Shown piece by piece: positions 1 to 7,846 of a DNA stretch of 64,000 nt. Source of the DNA: Pseudonocardia alaniniphila (GTDB lineage Bacteria; Actinomycetota; Actinomycetes; Mycobacteriales; Pseudonocardiaceae); contig NZ_JAKXMK010000036.1 in assembly GCF_022524485.1 (NCBI RefSeq), positions 1 to 64,000 of the forward strand. The letters are read 5' to 3'. The notes under the pieces were generated by a model. It was not told the DNA's origin and made no database searches. It saw nothing but the letters and a program-made list of their open reading frames with translations. Positions within the stretch are counted from its first letter, which is position 1; each line of letters begins with the position of its first letter. The position numbers were made by a program, and so were the translations under genes.

Positions 1-130
1 GGGGGGGGGGGGGGCGGGGCCGGGGCGCCCGGGGGGGGGGGGCCGCGCCCCCCCCGGCCGCGGGGGGGGGGGGGGGGGGGGCCCCCCCCGCCCCCCCCCC
101 GGGGGGCCCCCCCCCCCGGGGGCGCCCCCC
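1..130. other. G/C-only low-complexity contig end, probable artefact
   Basis: The first ~130 bases are almost exclusively runs of G or C with no A or T, unlike anything else in the window. Normal sequence begins near 131, just before the glfT2 stop codon at 144-146. Such homopolymer G/C stretches are typical of a contig edge built from poor reads. I see no gene, repeat unit or regulatory signal in it and would not interpret it biologically. Confidence 0.75.
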
Positions 131-143
131 ACCACGGTGGCGT

Positions 144-2138
144 TCAGCGGTCGAAGACCTCGCGCTTCCAGGCATCGCGGCTGGTGAGCTCCGGCAACGC
201 GGCACGGTAGCGCCGGCGCAGCTCCGGCCACGCCTTGGCGATCTCACGGTGCTGTGCCACCGCGTGCTTGATCATCGAACGGAACAGCTCCGGGTTGCGG
301 CGCCGGAACGTCACCCCGCGTCCGTCTGGCGTGGAGACGGTGGCCGAGTCGAGCTGGGACAGCACGAACCACTGCGCCTGCCGGGACGGGATGTTGCGCT
401 GGGGCACCATCTGGTGCTCCGGGTTGGGCGTCCGCAGGTTGTGCAGGACGCTCCGCGCGAGGCCCTTGGCGATCGGGATCTTGCGTGTGGGCGGTGGCGG
501 GAACACCTGCGCCGCGAGCGCGTCGAGCTCCGACAGCGGCACCTGGGTGGCCGAGTCGAGCGGCCTGCCGTCGTCGTACCTGGCGCGCTCGGCACGCACC
601 TCGCCCAGCACCGTCGACAGCGTCGGGAACAGCGCCTCCGGGCCGGCCAGGAAGTCGCGCAGGGCCATCGCCTGCAGTGCGACCGCCGAGTACTCCATCA
701 GCAACAGGTGGCGCAGCGTGCGCTTGAGCGTGTCGCGCAGCAGCGCCTTGGGGCTGTCAGGCCCGTGCAGCGCGGCCGCGACCAAGCGGTTGCGGTAGTG
801 GAAGTAGGCCTGCCAGTCGCTCGTGTCGTCCTTCTCGAGGAACGACATGTGCCAGATCGCGATCCCCGGCACCGTGGCCGTGCGATAGCCGCGGCCGCGG
901 GCCCGCAGGCCGTACTCGGCGTCGTCCCACTTGATGAACAGCGGGAGCGGCATCCCGAGGTCCTCGGCCACCACACGCGGGATCAGGCACATCCACCAGG
1001 CGTTGTAGTCGACGTCCGTGCGCCGGTGCAGCCACGGCGTCTGGCGCAGCGGGTACTCGGCCAGGTCGTGGTGCGGCTCGGTGCCGGGCGCGTTGCGCCA
1101 CAGGAAGGCGTTGCGGTCGACGACCTCGCCCATGGTGGACAGCTGCGAGCGGGCCTGCAACGACAGCATCTGCCCGCCGACGAGCATCGGCTCGCGGGAG
1201 AAGCGGGAGAACGCGATGGCCCGCAGCACCGAGTCGGGTTCGAGCAGGATGTCGTCGTCCATGAAGAGGATCTGCTCGCAGTCGGTGTCGAGCGCCTCGT
1301 ACATCGCGCGCGCGTAACCGCCGGACCCACCGAGGTTGGGCTGGTCGATGATCCGCAGCTTCTCGCCGAGCACCGCCGCGGCAGCCTCGAAGCCGGGCTC
1401 GTCACGCACCTTCTGCGTTCCCTGGTCGGCCAGTATCACCGCGGTGACGGCCTCCAGCACCAGGGGGTCCTCACCGATGGCGGTGAGGGTGGCGACGCAG
1501 TCGGCGGGCCTGTTGAACGTCGGCATGCCGATCGTGACCGCGGCCCGGCCCGCGGCCTTCTCCGCCGCGTACCAGCCGCCCGAGTGCAGCGTGAGGTCGT
1601 CGGTGTCGGTGGTGAGGTCGAACCAGTACCACCCACCGTCCTCGAACGGGCGCAGATCCAGGTCGAGGTCCAACTCCTGGCGCCTCGGCCCGGTGATGAC
1701 GACGCCGCGCACGAAGATCTGCGAGCCGTCGGCCTTCGTCCGGTAGACGTCGACCCGGCCGCTGCCCTCGACCTCGAGGCGCAGGTGCACCTCGGTGAGC
1801 CGGCTCCAGCGCCGCCAGTAGCCGGCGGCGAAGGCGTTGAAGTAGGCCCCGAACGACACCTCGCTCTGCTCCGGCACCGTCAACGAGGTGCGCGAGACGA
1901 CCCGTAGCCGCCGCGCGCTCACCGCCGATCCGGTGAGGTCCACCTTCCGGGTGGGCGCCGCTCCGACCGGCCCGGGCTGGGTGGTCAGGCGGATCCCGGT
2001 GCGTTCGTCCATGTAGAGCGAGCGGACGCTCATCGGGTCGCCGGAGCGCGGCATGATCACCCGCTGCAGCAGGCTGCCGGCGGCCGCCTCCCCGCTGGGC
2101 GTGGCGATCTCCTCGGCGGTCACGATCGTCTGGGTCAT
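144..2138 (-). CDS. glfT2: Galactofuranosyltransferase GlfT2
   Basis: Bifunctional UDP-galactofuranose transferase that polymerises the galactan chain of arabinogalactan at the inner membrane face. The product is 664 aa, close to the ~637 aa mycobacterial enzyme. An N-terminal beta-sandwich region (about 1-195) is followed by a GT-A domain with FMDDD (292-296, metal-binding DDD) and KWDDAEYG (403-410), then the His in AIWHMSF near 430; all match GlfT2 as I know it. The open frame runs further upstream to 2300, but that part overlaps the end of glf and has an arginine-rich shadow composition, so the ATG at 2136-2138 (MTQTIVTAEE) is chosen. It lies 25 bp downstream of glf, on the same strand, so the two form an operon. 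No terminator can be judged because sequence beyond the stop is the artefactual contig end. Confidence 0.95.
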   Translation of the reverse strand: MTQTIVTAEEIATPSGEAAAGSLLQRVIMPRSGDPMSVRSLYMDERTGIRLTTQPGPVGAAPTRKVDLTGSAVSARRLRVVSRTSLTVPEQSEVSFGAYFNAFAAGYWRRWSRLTEVHLRLEVEGSGRVDVYRTKADGSQIFVRGVVITGPRRQELDLDLDLRPFEDGGWYWFDLTTDTDDLTLHSGGWYAAEKAAGRAAVTIGMPTFNRPADCVATLTAIGEDPLVLEAVTAVILADQGTQKVRDEPGFEAAAAVLGEKLRIIDQPNLGGSGGYARAMYEALDTDCEQILFMDDDILLEPDSVLRAIAFSRFSREPMLVGGQMLSLQARSQLSTMGEVVDRNAFLWRNAPGTEPHHDLAEYPLRQTPWLHRRTDVDYNAWWMCLIPRVVAEDLGMPLPLFIKWDDAEYGLRARGRGYRTATVPGIAIWHMSFLEKDDTSDWQAYFHYRNRLVAAALHGPDSPKALLRDTLKRTLRHLLLMEYSAVALQAMALRDFLAGPEALFPTLSTVLGEVRAERARYDDGRPLDSATQVPLSELDALAAQVFPPPPTRKIPIAKGLARSVLHNLRTPNPEHQMVPQRNIPSRQAQWFVLSQLDSATVSTPDGRGVTFRRRNPELFRSMIKHAVAQHREIAKAWPELRRRYRAALPELTSRDAWKREVFDR

Positions 2139-2163
2139 CGGTTCGGGCCCTGCATGCTCGTCG

Positions 2164-3360
2164 TCAGTCCTCAGTGCTCTCGGTGCCGGCAAGCGCCCGG
2201 CCGTCGGTGAAGTAAGGAGCGATGCGGTTGTCGAACATGGTGAGCGCCGACCCGATCGCCATGTGCATGTCGAGGTACTTGTACGTACCGAGCCGCCCAC
2301 CGAACAGCACGTTCGCGTTGGCGGTCTCCTTGCGCGCGAGGTCGCGGTAGCGCTGCAGCTTGAGCCGGTTGTCCGGGGTGTTGATCGGGTAGTACGGCTC
2401 GTCGCCGGACTCGGCGGACCGGGAGTACTCCCGCACGATCACCGTCTTGTCCGTGGGGTAGTCCCGCTCCGGGTGGAAATGGCGGAACTCGTGGATCCGC
2501 GTGAACGGAACGTCCTCGTCGTTGTAGTTCATGACCGAGGTGCCCTGGAAATCGCCGGTGTCGTGGAGGACCTCCTGCTCGAAGTCCAGCGTGCGCCAGC
2601 CGAGCTCGCCCTCGGAGTAGTCGAAGTAACGGTCCAACGCTCCTGTGTAGACGACAGGGGTGCCGGCCGGGATCTGATCACGAACATCGAAGTAGTCGAC
2701 GTCGAGGCGCACCTCGATGTTCGGGTGGTCGGCCATCTTCTCGAGCCACGCCGTGTATCCGTCGACCGGCAGGCCCTCGTACGTGTCATTGAAGTACCGG
2801 TTGTTGAACGTGTAGCGCACCGGTAGCCGAGTAATGATCGAGGGATCGAGCTGCGTGGGATCCGTCTGCCATTGCTTCGCCGTGTAGCCCTTGACGAACG
2901 CCTCGTAGAGCGGCCGCCCGACCAGCGAGATCGCCTTCTCCTCGAGGTTCGTCACGTTCTTCGGGTCGATCTCACCGGCCTGCTCGGCGATGAGCGCGCG
3001 GGCCTCGTCCGGGGTGTGCGACTTGCCGAAGAACTGGTTGATCAGCGCCAGGTTCATCGGGAACGCGTAAACCTGATCACTCACACGTGCGAACACGCGG
3101 TGCTGGTAGCCGGTGAAGTCGGTGAAGCGGTTGACGTAATCCCAGACGCGCTCGTTCGACGTGTGGAACAGATGTGCTCCGTAGCGGTGGATCTCAATGC
3201 CCGTCTCCGGCTCGGGCTCGGAGTAGGCGTTTCCACCGATGTGCGAACGCCGCTCGAGCATCAGGACGCGCTTGTCCAGCTCAGAGGCGACCCGCTCGGC
3301 CACGGTCAGGCCGAAAAAGCCCGATCCGACGATGACGAGGTCGTATCCCGCGTAACTCAC
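2164..3360 (-). CDS. glf: UDP-galactopyranose mutase
   Basis: FAD enzyme converting UDP-galactopyranose to UDP-galactofuranose, the donor used by the adjacent GlfT2. The product is 398 aa (mycobacterial Glf is 399 aa). Near the N terminus is the dinucleotide fold VIVGSGFFGLT followed by LERRSHIGGNAYSE; further on KGYTAKQWQTDP, RLPVRYTFNNRYF, VMNYND and FGGRLGTYKYLDMH are family signatures. The start is a GTG at 3358-3360 (VSYAGYDLVIVGSG); the frame is open further upstream but has no family similarity there. First gene of a glf-glfT2 operon; its promoter must lie in the 189-bp gap 3361-3549. Confidence 0.96.
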   Translation of the reverse strand: MSYAGYDLVIVGSGFFGLTVAERVASELDKRVLMLERRSHIGGNAYSEPEPETGIEIHRYGAHLFHTSNERVWDYVNRFTDFTGYQHRVFARVSDQVYAFPMNLALINQFFGKSHTPDEARALIAEQAGEIDPKNVTNLEEKAISLVGRPLYEAFVKGYTAKQWQTDPTQLDPSIITRLPVRYTFNNRYFNDTYEGLPVDGYTAWLEKMADHPNIEVRLDVDYFDVRDQIPAGTPVVYTGALDRYFDYSEGELGWRTLDFEQEVLHDTGDFQGTSVMNYNDEDVPFTRIHEFRHFHPERDYPTDKTVIVREYSRSAESGDEPYYPINTPDNRLKLQRYRDLARKETANANVLFGGRLGTYKYLDMHMAIGSALTMFDNRIAPYFTDGRALAGTESTED

Positions 3361-3463
3361 GACTGCCGAGGGTAGCGGCGACCACACATGCGACGGGCGC
3401 CACCCTGCCCGCTGCGGGTCCGCTGCAGACACGCTGCTCCCGGCCTCACGCTCATGCGTACCC

Positions 3464-3548
3464 GTGCCTGCCCGCCCCCTGAGGGCCGGGCCGACTCGCC
3501 GTAACCGCGTATGACCTCGGTCACTCACGGCGAGTGCTGGGCAGGCAC
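3464..3548. terminator. Nested inverted repeats after ubiA
   Basis: An outer 10-bp pair (GTGCCTGCCC at 3464-3473 with GGGCAGGCAC at 3539-3548) encloses an inner 9-bp pair (ACTCGCCGT at 3494-3502 with ACGGCGAGT at 3527-3535). The structure begins 1 bp after the ubiA stop and lies between two minus-strand genes, so a terminator for the PAP2-ubiA pair is the simplest reading. It also sits in the region where the glf promoter must be, so a role in glf control cannot be excluded. Confidence 0.5.
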
Positions 3549-3549
3549 C

Positions 3550-4473
3550 TCAGGCGTACACCGCGAGGACGAGGGTGCCCACCCAGAGCAGCGCCAGCAC
3601 CTGCAGGACACGGTCGGCGAGCGCGATCTCCTCCGGCTCGCCGCCGTTGCCCGAGTCGACGTCCACCGAGTAGCGCAGCACGGCGATCACGAACGGCACG
3701 ATCGAGATCACCGACCAGACCGTGTTGTGCTGCTCCTCGCGGATCTCGAAGGCCCACAGGGAGTACGTCGTGATCAGCACGGTGGCCGAGAGCGCCCAGA
3801 CGAACCGCAGGTACGACGAGGAGTAGCTCTCCAGCGACTTGCGGATCTTCGCGCCGGTGCGCTCCGCCAGCATCATCTCCGCGTAGCGCTTGCCGGCCAC
3901 CATGAACAGCGACCCGAAGCCCGCCACCAGCAGGAACCACTGCGAGAGCGCGATGCCGGTGGCCGCGCCGCCCGCGATCGCCCTGAGCAGGAAGCCCGAG
4001 GCGACGATGCAGATGTCGAGCACCGGCTGGTGCTTGAGGTAGTAGCAGTACGCCAGCTGCACCGCGATGTAGACGGCGAGCACGATCACCAGCTGCACGC
4101 TGGCCAGGAAGCTCAACGCCAGCGCGCCCAGCAGCAGCACGACGGCCACCGACTGCGCCAGCCGGGGAGCCACGATCCCCGCGGCGATCGGCCGGTTGCG
4201 CTTGGTCGGGTGTGCCCGGTCGGCGGCCACGTCGTTGGCATCGTTGACGAGGTAGATGCCCGATGCGGCGATCGAGAAGGCCACGAACGCGATTGCGAGG
4301 TGGATCGCGATGCCCGTGGTGAACAGGTCGCCACCGACGAAGGGCGCCGCGAGCACCAGGACGTTCTTCACCCACTGGCGCGGCCGCATCGTCTTGAGCA
4401 CGCCGCGGGTGACGCTCACCGGCGTGCGCGGCGGTACGGCCTGCTGCTCGGTTGGCGCGTCGGTGCTCGTCAT
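3550..4473 (-). CDS. ubiA: Decaprenyl-phosphate phosphoribosyltransferase (UbiA family)
   Basis: Membrane prenyltransferase-fold enzyme that makes decaprenyl-phosphoryl-5-phosphoribose, the first committed step to the arabinose donor DPA. The product is 307 aa (Rv3806c is ~302 aa). After a short polar N terminus come several hydrophobic helices; the Asp-rich motif NDANDVAADRAHPTKRNRP is the NDxxDxxxD signature plus the substrate-binding KRNRP. Start ATG at 4471-4473 overlaps the stop of the upstream PAP2 gene by 4 bp (ATGA), giving translational coupling. The context with the PAP2 phosphatase, Glf and GlfT2 supports this assignment over a quinone-pathway UbiA. Confidence 0.93.
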   Translation of the reverse strand: MTSTDAPTEQQAVPPRTPVSVTRGVLKTMRPRQWVKNVLVLAAPFVGGDLFTTGIAIHLAIAFVAFSIAASGIYLVNDANDVAADRAHPTKRNRPIAAGIVAPRLAQSVAVVLLLGALALSFLASVQLVIVLAVYIAVQLAYCYYLKHQPVLDICIVASGFLLRAIAGGAATGIALSQWFLLVAGFGSLFMVAGKRYAEMMLAERTGAKIRKSLESYSSSYLRFVWALSATVLITTYSLWAFEIREEQHNTVWSVISIVPFVIAVLRYSVDVDSGNGGEPEEIALADRVLQVLALLWVGTLVLAVYA

Positions 4474-5075
4474 CGGTTTCCCTTCCGGGGACGCTGTGCG
4501 GTGGAGCGGTTCGCCAGACGCCGGGCGCCGACCGCCACCGCGGCGCCTAGCACGGACCCCGCCACGACGTCGGTGGGGTAATGCACGCCGAGCACCATCC
4601 GGGACAGCGCCATCGGTGGCACCAGCGCTGCCACGAGCGGCTTGCGTAGCAGCGCCCCGAACACCACTGCCGCCGCCGTGGTGGACGTGGCATGAGCCGA
4701 CGGGAAGCTCAGCCTGCTGGGCGTGCCGACGAGCACCTTCACCCGAGGGTGCTGTGGGCGAGGCCTGCGCACCACCCGCTTCACCCCGACGGACGCGCCG
4801 TGCGCGAGCGCAACGGCGGCGGTGGCCGTCACCCAGTCGCGGCGCCGGCGGCGGTCGAGCATCGCGCCCACGGCGCCGAACAGGAGCCATCCAGCGGCGT
4901 GCTCACCGAACAGCGACATGCCGCGCGCGACCCGCACGACCGGCGGACTGGCGATGTTGTCCTGCACGGCCTCCAGCAGGCGCACCTCGAATGAGGCGGG
5001 TGAGACGTCGTCGGTACCCCCGGGAATGACGGCCGGGGGGCGCGTCGGGCCAGGGCGGTCGAGGAGCTCGGCCAC
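4470..5075 (-). CDS. PAP2-family phosphatase, probable decaprenylphosphoryl-5-phosphoribose phosphatase
   Basis: Predicted membrane phosphatase of the type-2 phosphatidic acid phosphatase superfamily, 201 aa. The three catalytic motifs are present: KRVVRRPRP (KxxxxxxRP), PSAHAT (PSxH) and SRMVLGVHYPTD (SRxxxxxHxxxD). Its place directly upstream of ubiA, as with Rv3807c in M. tuberculosis, makes it the likely enzyme removing the 5-phosphate in decaprenylphosphoryl-ribose synthesis. Start chosen as GTG at 5073-5075 because TGGAGG lies 9 nt upstream; GTG at 4983-4985 (171 aa) or 5163-5165 (231 aa) are alternatives. The 4-bp ATGA overlap with ubiA indicates one operon. Confidence 0.88.
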   Translation of the reverse strand: MAELLDRPGPTRPPAVIPGGTDDVSPASFEVRLLEAVQDNIASPPVVRVARGMSLFGEHAAGWLLFGAVGAMLDRRRRRDWVTATAAVALAHGASVGVKRVVRRPRPQHPRVKVLVGTPSRLSFPSAHATSTTAAAVVFGALLRKPLVAALVPPMALSRMVLGVHYPTDVVAGSVLGAAVAVGARRLANRSTAQRPRKGNR

Positions 5076-5261
5076 GGGCGGGGGCCTCCAGTGCGGCGTG
5101 GCGGGGCCTGGCCCGCGCCGGGTCAGTGCGTGTGACGGCGGCGCGGGGGTGGGCCGCCGATGCACAGGTGCGATGCGCTATCCGAGGCTGATGCTACGCC
5201 CGGTCACCTGGAGTAGCCGGGTGCGGTGTCCCCGGAGTGTCCTCGCTGCCGACTCCCGTGC

Positions 5262-6071
5262 TCAGAACCAGCGCTCGAGCACGAGCGCCAGGCCGTCGTC
5301 GCGGTTGCTCGCGGTGATCTCGTCCGCAATCTCCAGCAGTGCTGGATGCGCGTTCCCCATGGCCACGCCGTGGCCGGCCCAGCGCAGCATGTCCAGGTCG
5401 TTCGGCATGTCACCGAACGCGATGACGTCCGCCGCATCGACCGCGTCACGCTCCGCCACCTCCGCCAGCCCGGTGGCCTTGGTGACGTTCGGTGACGAAA
5501 TCTCGACGAGCCCTCGTGGATGCGAGTAGGTGAGATCGGCCGCGTCCCCCACCACCGGGGCGAGCGCGGCCACCATGGCGTCGCTGGAGAGGCCCGGGCA
5601 GCGGACGAGCATCTTCACCGCAGGCCGCGAGACCACCTCCGAGCGGGTGACCACCGCGGCGTCGGACTCCGGCCAGGCATGGCGGTACTCGGGCTCGGCC
5701 ACGAACGCCGAGGGCTCGTCGGACCCGGTGGCCCCGACCCGCTCGACGGCCAGCCCGCAACCCGGCAGGGCCACCGTGACCACCTCCGCGAGGTGCGCGA
5801 GGGCGTCCGGGCCGAGGGCGCGTGACCAGAGCACACGGTCCGCAGCGGCGTCGTAGAGCACGCCGCCGTTGGAGCACACCGCGAGACACGCCACCCCGAG
5901 CTCCGCCACGACCGGCGGGATCCAGCGCGGCGGCCGCCCGGTGACCAGTACGAAGCCCACTCCGCCTGACACCAGCCTCTTGATCACGGCGGCGGCGCGC
6001 GCCGAGACCCGATCGTCGGGATCCAGCAGCGTGCCGTCGACGTCGGTCGCGACCAGTCGGGGAGCCTGCAC
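5262..6071 (-). CDS. Cof-type HAD-IIB phosphatase
   Basis: Predicted cytosolic haloacid-dehalogenase-superfamily phosphatase, 269 aa, the usual size for Cof/HAD-IIB. Motif I is DVDGTLLD near residue 9, with the nucleophile and acid/base aspartates; VLVTGRPP is motif II with its cap entrance; a lysine lies near NVTKATGL; FGDMPNDLDML is motif IV with metal-binding aspartates. A C2-type cap lies between. The substrate (a sugar phosphate or nucleotide) cannot be read from sequence. It stands alone between the wall genes and the TPR/MerR pair, with ~185 bp of non-coding DNA (5076-5261) downstream in which I see nothing distinctive. Confidence 0.88.
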   Translation of the reverse strand: MQAPRLVATDVDGTLLDPDDRVSARAAAVIKRLVSGGVGFVLVTGRPPRWIPPVVAELGVACLAVCSNGGVLYDAAADRVLWSRALGPDALAHLAEVVTVALPGCGLAVERVGATGSDEPSAFVAEPEYRHAWPESDAAVVTRSEVVSRPAVKMLVRCPGLSSDAMVAALAPVVGDAADLTYSHPRGLVEISSPNVTKATGLAEVAERDAVDAADVIAFGDMPNDLDMLRWAGHGVAMGNAHPALLEIADEITASNRDDGLALVLERWF

Positions 6072-6153
6072 GACGTCCAGAGTACGGACACGGCGCCCAC
6101 GGACCGCGTTTCTCGCCGGAGGAGCCCGGAAGGCGCAGACGGGGTGGAGCGGG

Positions 6154-6624
6154 TCAGGCCGGCCCCAGCTCGGTCCGCAACCGGACGACCCCGCCCCGGA
6201 TCATGTCCGCGTAGCCGCCCGGGGGTAGATCCGGCAACGCGGCCTCCGCACCGGAGAGATGCTCCAGCGCCGCCTGCCGGTCCCCGAGCTTCGCGTGGTC
6301 GGCGGCGAGGTTCAGGTGCAGCGACGCGAGGAAGCCACGGACGGACAACCCCTCGTGGTAGCGCCGCGCCCGCTCGTCGGTGAGCCGCTCCGCCGCGCGC
6401 AGCGCCACCTCGTCCCAGGCCAGCTCCTCGCGCGGGTCGTCCTGGACATCGGCCGCGTAGTGCGCGAGCGAAACCACGTGCAGGGCGTCGCCCTCCTCCC
6501 CGAGGTCGGCCCAGACGGCGGCGAACGCCTCTCGCGCACCCTGCCGGTCGCCCGCCACCGCGCGCTCCTGCGCGGCGACGATCCGCGCCATGACCGGATC
6601 CGGAACGGGGTTTCCCCCGGTCAC
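6154..6624 (-). CDS. TPR-like hypothetical protein
   Basis: 156-aa soluble, alanine-rich, mostly alpha-helical protein. Pairs of helices such as AQERAVAGDRQGAREAFAAV and LAADHAKLGDRQAALEHLSG have the spacing of tetratricopeptide repeats, so a protein-interaction role is possible. The start GTG at 6622-6624 overlaps the stop of the MerR/clamp fusion gene by 4 bp (GTGA), so the two are translationally coupled. Similar small TPR proteins are often placed after regulatory genes in actinomycetes, but I do not recognise a named family. No signal peptide or membrane segment. Confidence 0.7.
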   Translation of the reverse strand: MTGGNPVPDPVMARIVAAQERAVAGDRQGAREAFAAVWADLGEEGDALHVVSLAHYAADVQDDPREELAWDEVALRAAERLTDERARRYHEGLSVRGFLASLHLNLAADHAKLGDRQAALEHLSGAEAALPDLPPGGYADMIRGGVVRLRTELGPA

Positions 6625-7640
6625 GACCGCACCGGCATCAGCAGCGACACCGACCGCGGGGAGCGGACCACCAGTGGGCTGATCGGGCCGTCCAGCGAGA
6701 GCAGGAGCTGCCCCTCTCCGCCCGCGTCGAGCGCCTCCAGCAGGAACTCGCGGTTCACAGCGACGCCCTCCCCGTCGGCGCCGACCGCGATCCCGTCCGG
6801 GCCGGGGCGCAGCACCGCGACCTCGTACTCCACGCCGTCCGCGTCACGGCGCAGCGTGCGCGTGGGGGCTGCGGCGAGGGCGGCGCGCAGAGCGGCGTCG
6901 ACCGGCACCGCCCGGTCGTGCTCCGGGACGAGGCGGCGGTAGTCGGGGAACGCGTCGGGGATCAGGTGACCGGTCAGCTCCTCGGCACCGGCTCGCACAC
7001 CGATCGTCGCGCCGTCCACGGTGATCACAACGGTCCCGGTCTCCGGGAACCGGTCGGAGAACGGAGCCGGAACGACGGCACCGACGGCAGGCCCGTCGAG
7101 CGCGATGACGGGCACGGAGGCGATGGCCAGCCGGTAGCGGTCGGTCGCCACGAGGGTCACGGCATCGGCGGTGACGTCCAGCAGCACACCGCCCAGCACG
7201 GGAAGATCGGGATCCGAGCCGACGGCGAACCGGACGGCGCGCAGCGCGGCGGCCAGCTCGGGGCCTGCGACGGTGACGGTGGTCGGGGACATGGGTCGCT
7301 CCTCCTGCTCGATCAGTGACCGGACCGAGGAGAGCGCGCGGCGGGCCTCGACGAGCCCCTGCTCCAGTTGGTGCAGGTGCGCGGCCAGCAGTTCGTCGAC
7401 ACCGGCGGGATCGTGCCGGCGGGCCAGCAGCTCGCGGATCCCGGCGATCGGCATCCCCACCCGGCGCAGCACGGCGACCAGCCGGGCGACGACCACCTGC
7501 TCGGGTGCGTAGGAGCGGTAGCCGGTCCGCTGATCGACGTGGGCCGGCACGAGCACCCCGGCACCGTCGTAGAACCGCAGGGCACTGACGCTGAGGCCGC
7601 TCTCCCGGGCCATCCGCCCGATCCCGCGCAAGCTCTCCAC
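6621..7640 (-). CDS. MerR-type HTH fused to DNA polymerase III beta-clamp-like domains
   Basis: 339-aa fusion. Residues ~5-75 are a MerR winged helix: GRMARESGLSVSALRFYDGAGVLVP, then TGYRSYAPEQ and a linker helix. From ~120 on the protein matches beta-clamp domains II and III: LVATDRYRLA (clamp VATDGHRLA), FPDYRRLVPE (almost identical to the E. coli clamp FPDYRRVLPK), VNREFLLEAL and the C-terminal LLMPVR (clamp MPMRL). The first clamp domain is replaced by the MerR region. Start GTG at 7638-7640 has GAGGG upstream; the frame also runs to 7679. It is coupled to the TPR gene. Function unknown: a DNA-binding regulator with a clamp-like sensing or dimerising module is inference. Confidence 0.85.
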   Translation of the reverse strand: MESLRGIGRMARESGLSVSALRFYDGAGVLVPAHVDQRTGYRSYAPEQVVVARLVAVLRRVGMPIAGIRELLARRHDPAGVDELLAAHLHQLEQGLVEARRALSSVRSLIEQEERPMSPTTVTVAGPELAAALRAVRFAVGSDPDLPVLGGVLLDVTADAVTLVATDRYRLAIASVPVIALDGPAVGAVVPAPFSDRFPETGTVVITVDGATIGVRAGAEELTGHLIPDAFPDYRRLVPEHDRAVPVDAALRAALAAAPTRTLRRDADGVEYEVAVLRPGPDGIAVGADGEGVAVNREFLLEALDAGGEGQLLLSLDGPISPLVVRSPRSVSLLMPVRS

Positions 7641-7722
7641 GATCAGCGACCCTCGTGTCTCGACATGGTCGAGAGTCAACCGCGCACGGCGTTCAGTTCC
7701 GGCATTCGCTCCACGAGCTCAG

Positions 7723-7846
7723 CAACGATGTTCGCTCCACAGGTTCCGCTCGGCAACGATGTTCGCTCCACAGGTTCCGCTCGGCAACGATGTTCGCTCC
7801 ACAGGTTCCGCTCGGCAACGATGGTCGCTCCACAAGTTCCGCTCAG
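7723..7846. repeat. Tandem 31-bp direct repeat, four copies
   Basis: Four head-to-tail copies start at 7723, 7754, 7785 and 7816. The first three are identical over 31 bp; the fourth differs at a few positions. A degenerate partial copy with a 5-bp deletion lies at ~7700-7722. The unit contains GTTCGCTCCACAGGTTCCGC on the plus strand. The copies abut without spacers, so this is not a CRISPR array. The array lies between the fusion-gene start region and the vapC stop, and its last bases run into vapC. Open frames crossing it are repeat artefacts. Confidence 0.92.

Noticed and set aside
249..1907. 552-codon open frame on the plus strand
   Set aside because: Antisense to glfT2, made possible by high GC; Arg/Gly/Val-rich composition without domains.
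2139..2300. N-terminal extension of GlfT2
   Set aside because: Overlaps the coding 3-prime end of glf and has Arg/Ser/Thr-rich non-conserved composition; the ATG at 2138 gives the family N terminus.
7723..7846. CRISPR array candidate
   Set aside because: The 31-bp copies abut directly with no unique spacers and no cas genes are near.
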